DNA of 64,000 bases from JAWKWH01 sp963669285 (GTDB lineage: Bacteria; Pseudomonadota; Alphaproteobacteria; Rhizobiales; Rhizobiaceae): positions 124,001 through 188,000 of the forward strand of contig CAXXSI010000011.1 in NCBI GenBank assembly GCA_963669285.2. The letters run 5' to 3'. The notes under the pieces were generated by a model that had not been told where the DNA came from, did no database searches, and saw nothing but the letters and a program-made list of their open reading frames with translations. Shown piece by piece: positions 7,539-15,900 of this stretch (position 1 is the stretch's first letter; every line of letters starts with the position of its first letter). A program made the translations under genes and the position numbers.

Positions 7539-8480
7539 ATGCGTGACAAGGCGCAAAGGGCGGATGCGGTACAGATAAGGCATACGCCTTATGATGGTAG
7601 CCATCCACCTTTCAGGATCAATTTGCAGCCGCTTGATCTGGTCGACTGGATCGAGGTGGATGAAAACCTCGATTACTATCTGGCCGAAAAGCAGCGCTTG
7701 ATGACATTGCATGCCGCCAAAACATTCAGCGCCGAACCTGAAACCACGGCAGTGCAAAATGAGGTGCTGCAATTGATCGTCCGGCATGTGCATCGCCGCT
7801 TTTCAGACGTCTACAAGCGCGATGGGAACGTGGTGCACATTAACGACAATCGATCGATTGATCTTGAAGCGGATGTGCCGAAGCTCCTTCTTGCTGCTCA
7901 ATTGGTGCAGGAGGACTTGCTGGTTTTGCATCGCGACCATCGTGACGGCTGGCGGTTGGTTGCCGGATCACTGTGCTTCCCGTCGTCCTGGTCGCTCAGG
8001 GAAAAATTCGGGCGTCCCATGGAGGAAATCCACAAGCCGGTCCCCGGTTTCGGTAAAGGCACGCGCAATGCCGGGATGATCAGCCGAATTTTCGACAATT
8101 TGCGCGTCGAACAGCCGGTCTGGCGCATGAATTGGTCTATCTATCCGGATGATCAGCTATTTCATGATGCGCACACCGGTGATCATGTGATGGCGCGTGA
8201 CATCGATGCGAGCGAGTTCTTACGCGTTGAATATCAGACCCTGCGCAAACTTCCGCAAACCGGCGACATACTTTTTACTGTGCGTATTCATATAGATCCG
8301 TTATCCCTGCTGGAGCGCCATTCCGATCGAAAGTCGGTTTGTGCCGGCTTCATTGATGCGCTGCAGGCAATGAGTACCGATCAGCTGGCCTACAAGGGAT
8401 TGGCCGGTCGCCGAAGCAAACTGATCGACCGGTTGCGTGAGATCGCAGACGCCGAATTTTCAACTGGGACAGGATCATGA
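7539..8480 (+). CDS. DUF3445 family protein (heme-dependent oxidative N-demethylase type) inside the ruv cluster
   Basis: A protein of about 313 residues belonging to DUF3445 (Pfam PF11927), a family named for heme-dependent oxidative N-demethylase subunits. Family hallmarks are visible in order: LQPLDLVDWIEVDENL near the N-terminus, LVQEDLLVL, LCFPSSWSLREKFGRP with HKPVPGF, PVWRMNWSIY, and the closing YQTLRKLPQTGDILFTVR. It begins just after the ruvC stop (a GTG at 7530 overlaps that stop, ATG at 7539 is preferred) and its last four bases overlap the ruvA start. A redox enzyme between DNA-repair genes is unusual; any link to repair is unproven. Confidence 0.8.
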   Translation: MRDKAQRADAVQIRHTPYDGSHPPFRINLQPLDLVDWIEVDENLDYYLAEKQRLMTLHAAKTFSAEPETTAVQNEVLQLIVRHVHRRFSDVYKRDGNVVHINDNRSIDLEADVPKLLLAAQLVQEDLLVLHRDHRDGWRLVAGSLCFPSSWSLREKFGRPMEEIHKPVPGFGKGTRNAGMISRIFDNLRVEQPVWRMNWSIYPDDQLFHDAHTGDHVMARDIDASEFLRVEYQTLRKLPQTGDILFTVRIHIDPLSLLERHSDRKSVCAGFIDALQAMSTDQLAYKGLAGRRSKLIDRLREIADAEFSTGTGS

Positions 8481-9094
8481 TCGGGAAGCTCAAAGGCACA
8501 GTGGATGAGATCGCCGAGGATCATGTCGTCATCGACGTACACGGCGTTGGCTACGTTGCCCACTGCGGCACGCGTACGCTCGGTAACCTGCCGGGCGCCG
8601 GCGAGGCAGTAACTCTGTTTATCGAGACTTTCGTGCGGGAAGACCAGTTGAAGCTGTTTGGCTTTGCTTCCGCGTTGGAACGCGAGTGGTTTCGCCTTCT
8701 GCAGAGTGTTCAGGGTGTCGGCGCCAAGGTGGCTTTGGCGTTGTTGTCGACGCTGACGCCCGCTGAACTGGCGAACGCCGTTGCATTGCGCGATGTTGCC
8801 ATGGTCAGCCGTGCGCCGGGCGTGGGCAAAAAGGTTGCAGAACGGATTGTCACCGAGCTGAAGAACAAGGCGCCTGCGCTTGCAGGCGAGGCTTCTGGTA
8901 CGATCGGATTAAAACAGGAGTTGGGCGAGGGGGTTGCCGCCGCGCCGGTTGCGGATGCTGTGTCGGCACTGACCAATCTTGGCTACAGCCGCGATCAGGC
9001 CGCCAACGCGGTCGCGGCCGCACTCAAGGATGCCGGCGATGATGCTGCCTCGGCGACACTCATCCGGCTGGGATTGAAGGAGTTGGCGCGTTGA
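8477..9094 (+). CDS. ruvA: Holliday junction branch migration protein RuvA
   Basis: RuvA tetramers bind the four-way junction and recruit RuvB rings. The 205-residue protein shows the OB-domain opening MIGKLKGTVDEI, helix-hairpin-helix motifs LQSVQGVGAKVALALL and RAPGVGKKVAERIV, and the C-terminal RuvB-contacting domain (ALTNLGYSRDQA...). Start ATG 8477 overlaps the stop of the DUF3445 gene by four bases, pointing to translational coupling. Forty-three bases separate it from ruvB. Confidence 0.97.
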   Translation: MIGKLKGTVDEIAEDHVVIDVHGVGYVAHCGTRTLGNLPGAGEAVTLFIETFVREDQLKLFGFASALEREWFRLLQSVQGVGAKVALALLSTLTPAELANAVALRDVAMVSRAPGVGKKVAERIVTELKNKAPALAGEASGTIGLKQELGEGVAAAPVADAVSALTNLGYSRDQAANAVAAALKDAGDDAASATLIRLGLKELAR

Positions 9095-9137
9095 AAACCG
9101 CTTGCATCAATATTGACGATGATGCGATGGGAAGGCG

Positions 9138-10175
9138 ATGAACGACGCGACCCGCCTCATATCGCCGGATCAGAGCGGCGAAGACGCTGATGCCACACTG
9201 CGGCCGCAGCTGCTTGATGATTTCGTCGGTCAACAAACAGCGCGGGCAAACCTCAAAGTGTTCATAGAAGCGGCCAAGTCGCGCGGAGAAGCACTCGACC
9301 ACGTCCTGTTTGTCGGTCCTCCCGGGCTGGGCAAGACGACGCTGGCGCAAATCATGGCACGCGAACTGGGGGTCAATTTCCGCTCTACTTCCGGACCAGT
9401 GATCGCCAAGGCGGGCGATCTGGCCGCCCTTCTGACCAATCTCGAGGAACGCGACGTTCTGTTCATCGACGAGATTCACCGGCTGAATCCGGCTGTCGAG
9501 GAAATTCTCTATCCGGCAATGGAGGATTATCAGCTTGATCTGATCATCGGCGAAGGGCCGGCGGCCCGTTCGGTCAAGATCGAGCTGGCGAAGTTCACGC
9601 TCGTGGCGGCGACGACAAGGCTCGGTTTGCTGACGACGCCGTTGCGCGACCGGTTCGGTATTCCGGTACGTCTCAATTTCTACACGACGGAAGAACTGGA
9701 ACTCATCGTGCGCCGCGGCGCCCGTATCATGGGATTGCCCATTTCCGATGATGGCGGGCTCGAGATCGCCCGGCGTGCCCGCGGTACACCGCGCATTGCC
9801 GGCCGGTTGCTGCGCCGGGTACGAGATTTTGCCGATGTGGCCAAAGCCGGTGAAGTCACACGCAAAGTTGCCGATGAGGCGCTGTCGCGCCTGGAAGTGG
9901 ATTCGTTGGGCCTGGACCAGCTCGACCGGCGCTATCTGACTATGATTGCAGGCAATTTCGGCGGTGGACCGGTGGGAATCGAAACGATCGCTGCCGGCCT
10001 GTCGGAACCGCGCGATGCGATCGAGGACATTATCGAACCCTTTTTGATACAGCAGGGCTTCATTCAGCGAACGCCTCGCGGGCGCATGCTGACGGCGAAT
10101 GCCTGGAAACATCTGGGCCTTGATGCGCCGCAGGACCTCGCTGCGATTCAGGCAAGCCTGTTCGAGGAAGAATAG
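9138..10175 (+). CDS. ruvB: Holliday junction ATP-dependent helicase RuvB
   Basis: The hexameric motor of branch migration, 345 residues. Motifs seen: RPQLLDDFVGQ near the N-terminus, Walker A GPPGLGKTTLA near residue 62, Walker B LFIDEIHRLN near 115, sensor 1 VAATTRLGLLTTPLRDRF with the arginine finger, and a winged-helix end (GFIQRTPRGRMLT). A GGAAGG ribosome site precedes the ATG. The metallophosphoesterase gene starts on the base right after its stop. Confidence 0.97.
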   Translation: MNDATRLISPDQSGEDADATLRPQLLDDFVGQQTARANLKVFIEAAKSRGEALDHVLFVGPPGLGKTTLAQIMARELGVNFRSTSGPVIAKAGDLAALLTNLEERDVLFIDEIHRLNPAVEEILYPAMEDYQLDLIIGEGPAARSVKIELAKFTLVAATTRLGLLTTPLRDRFGIPVRLNFYTTEELELIVRRGARIMGLPISDDGGLEIARRARGTPRIAGRLLRRVRDFADVAKAGEVTRKVADEALSRLEVDSLGLDQLDRRYLTMIAGNFGGGPVGIETIAAGLSEPRDAIEDIIEPFLIQQGFIQRTPRGRMLTANAWKHLGLDAPQDLAAIQASLFEEE

Positions 10176-11078
10176 GTGCTCACGCGCCGCACATTCTTAA
10201 AACTTTTCGGTGCGAGCGTGTTGGGCGGGGCGGCGCTGGCGGGATATGCTTTCGCCATCGAGCCATTGTGGCGGCTCAAGATGGTCACGCACCGTCTCAA
10301 ACCACAATCCTGGCCCGACGGAAGCAAACTGCGGATCGTGGCACTTGCCGATTTCCATGCATGTGAACCCTGGATGTCCCAAGGGCGTATCGCCAGCATC
10401 TGCGAGCGGGCCAACTCGCTTGATCCCGATGTCATTTTGTTGCTCGGGGACTATGTTTCCAGCATGGAATTATCCACCGGCACGGTCTCACCTGAAATCT
10501 GGTCACGGGAGTTGGCCCGGTTGACCGCGCCACTCGGCGTGCACGCCATTCAGGGGAACCATGACTGGTGGGATGATGAGGCGGCACAGATAGCCGGCGG
10601 CGGTGAAACGCGTGCCTTCAAGGCGTTGCGCGAGGTCGATATCCGGATTTACGAAAATGATGCACTTCGGCTCGAAAAGGACGGTTGGGCGTTCTGGCTG
10701 GCTGGTCTGTCCTCTCAATGGGCGCTCAAGCCAGGACGCCGGTTCGGACGCGGGCAAATGCAAGGCCTCGACGATCTCGACGGTACACTTGCCAAGGTGA
10801 CCGACGATGCTCCGGTGGTCCTGATGGCACATGAGCCGGACATTTTCCCTAAGGTGCCCACTCGGGTATCGCTTACGCTCTCCGGTCACACACATGGCGG
10901 TCAGGTGCGGCTGTTCGGTTATTCGCCGGTCGTGCCGTCAAGCTATGGAAACCGCTTCGCCTACGGCCATGTCATCGACGGCGGCCGCGATCTGGTGGTC
11001 TCGGGAGGATTGGGGTGTTCGATCCTGCCGGTTCGCTTTGGTGTGCCACCTGAAATCACCGTGATCGATCTTGGTTGA
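10176..11078 (+). CDS. Metallophosphoesterase with Tat-type N-terminus
   Basis: A calcineurin-like phosphoesterase of 300 residues. All five metal-site blocks are present: ALADFHAC, LLGDYVSS, GNHDWW, MAHEPD and SGHTHGGQ. The N-terminus LTRRTFLKLFGAS with a following hydrophobic stretch is a twin-arginine export signal or membrane anchor, so the enzyme probably acts at the periplasmic face. It resembles the YaeI/YkuE group that acts on lipid-linked or nucleotide phosphoesters, but the substrate is unknown. The start is GTG at 10176, immediately after the ruvB stop. Confidence 0.88.
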   Translation: MLTRRTFLKLFGASVLGGAALAGYAFAIEPLWRLKMVTHRLKPQSWPDGSKLRIVALADFHACEPWMSQGRIASICERANSLDPDVILLLGDYVSSMELSTGTVSPEIWSRELARLTAPLGVHAIQGNHDWWDDEAAQIAGGGETRAFKALREVDIRIYENDALRLEKDGWAFWLAGLSSQWALKPGRRFGRGQMQGLDDLDGTLAKVTDDAPVVLMAHEPDIFPKVPTRVSLTLSGHTHGGQVRLFGYSPVVPSSYGNRFAYGHVIDGGRDLVVSGGLGCSILPVRFGVPPEITVIDLG

Positions 11079-11114
11079 CCGCTATCCGTAGAAAATCCGA
11101 TTGACCGACCGGCT

Positions 11115-12527
11115 CTAGATTCCGGTTTCAATGGCGATCCGATAGGCGGCGGCTTTCATCACCGCTTCCAGATCGGCAAGGGCGACCTCGGAGTCCAGCA
11201 CCTCCAGCTGCCTTGTCAGCACGTCATCAATGGCGGCATATCCGTGTTCGTAGCGCTTGGTCGCTGCCAGCGCGGCACGCCTCAGCGATTCCAGCCGTTT
11301 GCCTTCATGCCCGAGTTGCCGATCGGCTGAATGGTAGGCGCTCCATTGCCGGCGGATGAGCTTTTCGATGTCGCGTTGTGTGTCCTGTGCCCGGTAACGG
11401 GCGGCCCAGGCTTCATGTTTCTTTCCACTGATGGCCGGTATGGCATCCGGATCGATCAATGGCACGGTCAGCTTGACGCCGATGTTCCAGTTTTCGCCCG
11501 TATCATAGCCGGAAAGACCATTTTCATAGCTGCCGGTCAGGTCAACGCGCGGCAGGCGCTCGCTGATCGCCTCACGCACGCCAAATCGCGCCGCGTGCGC
11601 AGTACTGCGGGCCGATTGAAGGCGGGGATTGTGTTTGAGCGCCAGGGCGACGGCTTCGTCTGCCGAACCTGCCGGCAGTGCTGCACCGGTTGGCTCTACC
11701 AATGTTCCCGGTGGCAGCGATCCGACGGTGACACGGAACTGGGTTTCGGCGTTCTCACGCTGTTCGACGGCAGCTTCGTATTCTCTACGAACCTGTGCGA
11801 GCTTCGCCTGAGCAAGTGCTACGTCTGAGCGGTCAGCAAACCCTCGCCGGTATTTCGACCGGGTGATCTCGACGATCCTGGCGACCGCGCCGGTGCTGCG
11901 ACGCAGGGCTTCCTGGCGTTTTTTGGACGCAAGCAAATCCAGATAGGCGTTTGCCGCATCGGTCAGGACATCATTGCCGGCGGCCTCGGTGTCATATCTT
12001 GCTGCCTTAAGTTCGGCTTTGGCGCGTTTGAGGCGGAATATGCGCGCACCGCTGGTCATCACAGGTATGGATGCTTCGACCTCAAACACGTTTTCATGGG
12101 CACGGGTTGTGGTGCTGCGGAGCGAGCTGACGATATCCGTACCGTGGCTGTGTCGCAGCGAAGCGGATACCGTTGGCAGAAAGGCTGCATATGCGCGCCA
12201 CACCTCGGCTTTTCGAACACGGCCTTGCTCCAGTGTTTGCCTAAGCTTGGGGTCAAAAGACAATGCCGCTTCGATTGCGAGCCTGATGCCTTCGCTGCTG
12301 TCATCACCGGCAAAGATCGTTTTGGTTCTCAAATAGGAGTTGTGCAATGGCCGAATGCCGAAATACTCGACGGTCGGCGTGTCAATTGCACCGCGTATTT
12401 CGTGGTCATATGCTTCATCGGCGCGGGTCTGCTCAAACGTCAGGACAGCAACAAACGCCGCTGCCGCGCAAATACGGGCAACCCGGGCCGTTGAGGCAAA
12501 CAAGCTGATGGGCGCGCTACGGTTCAC
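11115..12527 (-). CDS. TolC-family outer membrane protein of a type I secretion system
   Basis: About 470 residues. After a signal peptide (hydrophobic run RICAAAAFVAVLTFEQTRA) come the two duplicated outer-membrane-efflux repeats: AIEAALSFDPKLRQTLEQ near residue 65 and AVALALKHNPRLQSARST near 290, each starting a coiled-coil hairpin. It would form the trimeric tunnel of the secretion channel. I prefer the GTG start at 12527 because AAGG lies six bases upstream; it overlaps the end of the HlyD gene. Gene order ABC, HlyD, TolC on one strand is that of PrtD-PrtE-PrtF exporters. Confidence 0.88.
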   Translation of the reverse strand: MNRSAPISLFASTARVARICAAAAFVAVLTFEQTRADEAYDHEIRGAIDTPTVEYFGIRPLHNSYLRTKTIFAGDDSSEGIRLAIEAALSFDPKLRQTLEQGRVRKAEVWRAYAAFLPTVSASLRHSHGTDIVSSLRSTTTRAHENVFEVEASIPVMTSGARIFRLKRAKAELKAARYDTEAAGNDVLTDAANAYLDLLASKKRQEALRRSTGAVARIVEITRSKYRRGFADRSDVALAQAKLAQVRREYEAAVEQRENAETQFRVTVGSLPPGTLVEPTGAALPAGSADEAVALALKHNPRLQSARSTAHAARFGVREAISERLPRVDLTGSYENGLSGYDTGENWNIGVKLTVPLIDPDAIPAISGKKHEAWAARYRAQDTQRDIEKLIRRQWSAYHSADRQLGHEGKRLESLRRAALAATKRYEHGYAAIDDVLTRQLEVLDSEVALADLEAVMKAAAYRIAIETGI

Positions 12528-13914
12528 TGAAGGCCTTTGCAAAACTATCGGTCAGCGGTTGCATGAGATAGGCGAGGAACGGCCGCGATCCGGCGTCGAC
12601 GTAGAGGACGACACTCATGCCCGGCTTGATGAGGCGATTGCCGTCCTCGGCGGTGGGAGCAGCGGCGATTTTGGCCCGGACCAGGTAATGCCTAGCGCCA
12701 GTTTTCGGATCCGCTATCGAATCCGCCGAGACATACGTAATCGTGGTTTCGAGCGGATCAAAGCGACGGCGGTTCAACGCGGTGACGACCGCCCTGGCGG
12801 ACTGGCCGACTTCGACCGAACTGATATCCTTCGGCAGAATGCGGGCTTCGACGACCAGTTCGGCGCCATCGGGCACGATCTCGCCCAGTACGACACCGCC
12901 GCGCACTACGCCACCAACGGTGTGCGTGGCTGACTTCACCAGGGTTCCATCGACCGGCGCCTTTATTTCAGTGTGGGCCAGAGCCTGGCCGGCGGCATTG
13001 ATCCGATCCCTGATCTCGGCGAGCTCGCCTAAGACCCGGGTCAGTTCCTTGGTCACATCGCGTTTGTTGCCAGCCGCAAAAGCGATCAACCGGTTTTCGG
13101 CCTCACCGATCTGCTCTCCGACGGCATGAAGTTGGGCATTGGCCTCTTCGGCATCCGCGGCCAGCTGTGCTTCCTGGCGCTTTGCTTCCCACAAATCCTT
13201 GCGCGGAAGATATCCCTGTTTGACCAGCAGTCGGATACTTTCCAGTTCGGTGCGGGTGACTTCCAGGGAGGTGGCGAGTGAACGCGCACGCAGTTTCTTT
13301 GCGCGCCGGTCCTTGGCCAGACGGTCTATCTGGTGTTGTATTGCGCGATATTCGGCGCGTTCGGATTCGGCGGCGAATTGCAATTCCAGCCGTTGTGCCT
13401 CGAACACATTGGCAGGTTGCTCAACATCATCATTGGCGGACACCAGTACAATACCACTTCCCGTGCCCCGCAGGGCAAGGCCGTCGAACACTGATCCAAG
13501 CTGCGCGGCGCTATTGGCCCGAGGATTGACGCGCGCTCCCGCGAGAGCCCGGAGCTTGGCCTCAAGCGCCAGCAACGTGTCTTGCCGGGCCTTCAGTTGC
13601 GAAAGCTCAGCCTGGTTTACGGCTGGATCGAGAACCATTACCGTCTCGCCACGCCTGAGAAAGGCGCCGTCGGCAACCTTGATCTCCTTGATCCTGCCGC
13701 CGCTGACATGTTGCAAAACTTTGTTTTGGCCATCTGAAGCGATCTGACCTTCCGCGATCACCGCCGAGGACAGCGGCACGAACAATCCCCAGATCAGGAA
13801 CAGTCCCAAAAACCCCGCCGCGACATACAGGCCGCGATTGATGACGGGCTCGACGCTGGTCGGCGCGACGTCTCGAAGGTCGAATTGGACCGATTTTGGC
13901 TGGCGATTGTCCAC
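12517..13914 (-). CDS. HlyD-family type I secretion periplasmic adaptor
   Basis: A 465-residue membrane fusion protein. It has a short cytoplasmic tail, one transmembrane helix near residues 31-50 (LYVAAGFLGLFLIWGLFVPL), a lipoyl half-motif followed by long coiled coils with ESIRLLVKQGYLPRKDLWEA, and the barrel domain starting EIKAPVDGTLVKSATHTVGG near residue 315. It bridges the ABC exporter to the TolC-like tunnel. It starts with GTG at 13914, overlapping the stop of the ABC gene by one base, which implies translational coupling. Confidence 0.92.
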   Translation of the reverse strand: MDNRQPKSVQFDLRDVAPTSVEPVINRGLYVAAGFLGLFLIWGLFVPLSSAVIAEGQIASDGQNKVLQHVSGGRIKEIKVADGAFLRRGETVMVLDPAVNQAELSQLKARQDTLLALEAKLRALAGARVNPRANSAAQLGSVFDGLALRGTGSGIVLVSANDDVEQPANVFEAQRLELQFAAESERAEYRAIQHQIDRLAKDRRAKKLRARSLATSLEVTRTELESIRLLVKQGYLPRKDLWEAKRQEAQLAADAEEANAQLHAVGEQIGEAENRLIAFAAGNKRDVTKELTRVLGELAEIRDRINAAGQALAHTEIKAPVDGTLVKSATHTVGGVVRGGVVLGEIVPDGAELVVEARILPKDISSVEVGQSARAVVTALNRRRFDPLETTITYVSADSIADPKTGARHYLVRAKIAAAPTAEDGNRLIKPGMSVVLYVDAGSRPFLAYLMQPLTDSFAKAFSEP

Positions 13915-15758
13915 TACACCGCCTCAAGTTTTCCGCGGGCAGTCCGCAATTTGGACTTGGCCGAAAGGCGCCGCAGTTCCTCGAATTTGCGATCAAGATC
14001 GGATAGCGCGACGACATTCGCATCTTCCGTTTGCGGCTCATTTGGTGTCGGTTTTGGCTCGGAGCGGCGATCTTGCCCGTGGACCGTTTCCGGCTTTCGG
14101 TGTTTCCGTGTGGTCGAGGCAGCGGATTTCCTCGACCGGCTTTTCTCCTTCACAATACCGTCTTCGATGGTCAGAACCTTGTCGGCCTTGTCCAACAGAC
14201 GGGTTCTATGGCTGGCGATCAAGATTGCCGTGCCGGTTCGCTTCATCTGGTCGAGGGCCTTAATGAGCCTTTTCATCCCTTCGCGATCGAGGTTGGCGTC
14301 GGGCTCATCAAGAACAAGCAGTTTCGGCGAGCCGTACAGGGCACGGGCAAGCGCAATACGCTGTTTCTGACCGCCGGACAGGCGGAACCGTCCCTCGCCG
14401 AGTTTGGTGTTGTAGCCATCGGGCAGCGAGGAAATCATCTCGTGCACGCCTGCCCGGCGCGACGCGGCAAGCAGTTTCTCCTCGTCAAATCCATACGAAA
14501 GGCGCGCGATGTTCTCGGCGACCGTCGCAGGCAAAAGGTTGAAGTCCTGAGCAACATAACCAATCGTTTCGCCCCATTGCTCCACGGGCCAATGATCCTG
14601 TTCAGTACCCGAAAGCCGGACCGTTCCCGAGGTTGGTTGCAGCGCGCCGCTCAAGATGCGCGCCAACGTCGATTTACCGGCACCCGACGGTCCGGTCACA
14701 ACAACCAACTCGCCGGGTTTGATTTCGAAGGAGACGTCGCGCAGGATCGGAGTGCGTTTGGGCTGCGGTTGAAAGCAGACCTGTTCAACCGCCAAATGCC
14801 CCTTGGGATCCGGCAATTGCAGCCTGTGTTCCTCGATTTGGGAGCTGTCGATGATCGCGGTCACGGACTCGTAGGCGCTGCGCGCACGAACGATCGAATC
14901 CCATCCGCCAATCAATTGATCAACCGGTGACAGCACGCGATTGGTAATCATCGACGCGGCGAAGATCATTCCACCCGACATATCGCCGGAAAGGACCAGG
15001 AATGCGCCGCACGAAATGACGATTACTTGCAGCGCCTGGCGCAGTAGCTTGCTTCCGGACGCAAATGCCGACATGTGCCGGCCGGCATTGTCCATGGAAT
15101 TCATTGATTGAAGAAGCTTGAGCCCCCAGCGCTGCTGGAACGCGGGTATCATGCCCATGGCGCGCATTTCTTCAGAATGCTGCAGCGATGCCGACGCGTA
15201 CCCCATGGCGTCGGACTCCGCCTTTCGGCTGGTTGCCTGGTCCGGCGCAGTTGCTTTCTTGTTCAGGTAGCCAAGGCCGAGCATGATGGCGAGGCCCACG
15301 AGAACAATGAGGCCCAACCAGATGTTGAGCAGAAACATGAACAGCAGAAAGAACGGCGTAAAGGGCAGATCAAACAGACTGATGAACGTGCGAGACGCCA
15401 TGAAGCTGCGTACCAGCGCGAATTCGCGAAGCACCTTTGAGCCGCCCCGGTCATCTCGCGCCGGTGATACCAGCGCCTTCAGCAGGGTGTCGGAAGCCTC
15501 CGAGGTATAACGAGCGGCGAATTTTTGGGCGATCAATCTGCGGCAATAATCCGCGAAACCACCCATGCATAAAACGATGAGAATGATTGCGGTCAGATAC
15601 AGCAGTGTCGGAACACTTCCCGAACTCAGGACACGATCATAGATCTGCAACATGTGCAGCGGTGTGGCCAGGAGCAGAAGATTGACCACCACAGAGAACA
15701 AAAACAGCCACTTGACATAGCTGCGGGCAAATCCGCCCAGCCCGATACTCGGCAACAC
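13914..15758 (-). CDS. Type I secretion ABC transporter (PrtD-like permease/ATPase)
   Basis: A fused membrane and ATPase half-transporter. Six transmembrane segments fill roughly residues 15-300 with the PrtD-type opening LLLLATPLHMLQIYDRVL. The nucleotide-binding domain has Walker A GPSGAGKST near residue 355, Q-loop VAQDFN, signature LSGGQKQRIALARAL, Walker B LLVLDEPDANLD and H-loop ASHR. No N-terminal C39 peptidase domain is present, so substrates would carry an uncleaved C-terminal signal. About 60 extra basic residues follow the ATPase, which is unusual. I chose GTG 15758 because TGGAG lies six bases upstream; ATG 15770 is the alternative. Confidence 0.92.
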   Translation of the reverse strand: MLPSIGLGGFARSYVKWLFLFSVVVNLLLLATPLHMLQIYDRVLSSGSVPTLLYLTAIILIVLCMGGFADYCRRLIAQKFAARYTSEASDTLLKALVSPARDDRGGSKVLREFALVRSFMASRTFISLFDLPFTPFFLLFMFLLNIWLGLIVLVGLAIMLGLGYLNKKATAPDQATSRKAESDAMGYASASLQHSEEMRAMGMIPAFQQRWGLKLLQSMNSMDNAGRHMSAFASGSKLLRQALQVIVISCGAFLVLSGDMSGGMIFAASMITNRVLSPVDQLIGGWDSIVRARSAYESVTAIIDSSQIEEHRLQLPDPKGHLAVEQVCFQPQPKRTPILRDVSFEIKPGELVVVTGPSGAGKSTLARILSGALQPTSGTVRLSGTEQDHWPVEQWGETIGYVAQDFNLLPATVAENIARLSYGFDEEKLLAASRRAGVHEMISSLPDGYNTKLGEGRFRLSGGQKQRIALARALYGSPKLLVLDEPDANLDREGMKRLIKALDQMKRTGTAILIASHRTRLLDKADKVLTIEDGIVKEKSRSRKSAASTTRKHRKPETVHGQDRRSEPKPTPNEPQTEDANVVALSDLDRKFEELRRLSAKSKLRTARGKLEAV

Positions 15759-15847
15759 AACACACTCCATTACATGCTTAAATAATGGAATATTATGATT
15801 AATCCTCAGTAAACGATCGGATTGGGGACCTGGTCTGCAAAAGGAAA

Positions 15848-15873
15848 GGGCCCTGCTGTTTCAAGCAGGGCCC
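15848..15873 (-). terminator. Hairpin between the Gly-Ser repeat gene and the secretion operon
   Basis: A perfect ten-base stem GGGCCCTGCT/AGCAGGGCCC with a six-base loop starts 27 bases after the repeat gene's stop codon. On the minus strand it is followed by TTTCCTTTT. A leaky terminator or mRNA-stabilising hairpin here would make much more substrate message than exporter message, as in other type I systems. Confidence 0.6.
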
Positions 15874-15900
15874 CGACCAGATCATTGTGGACGTTCTGCG

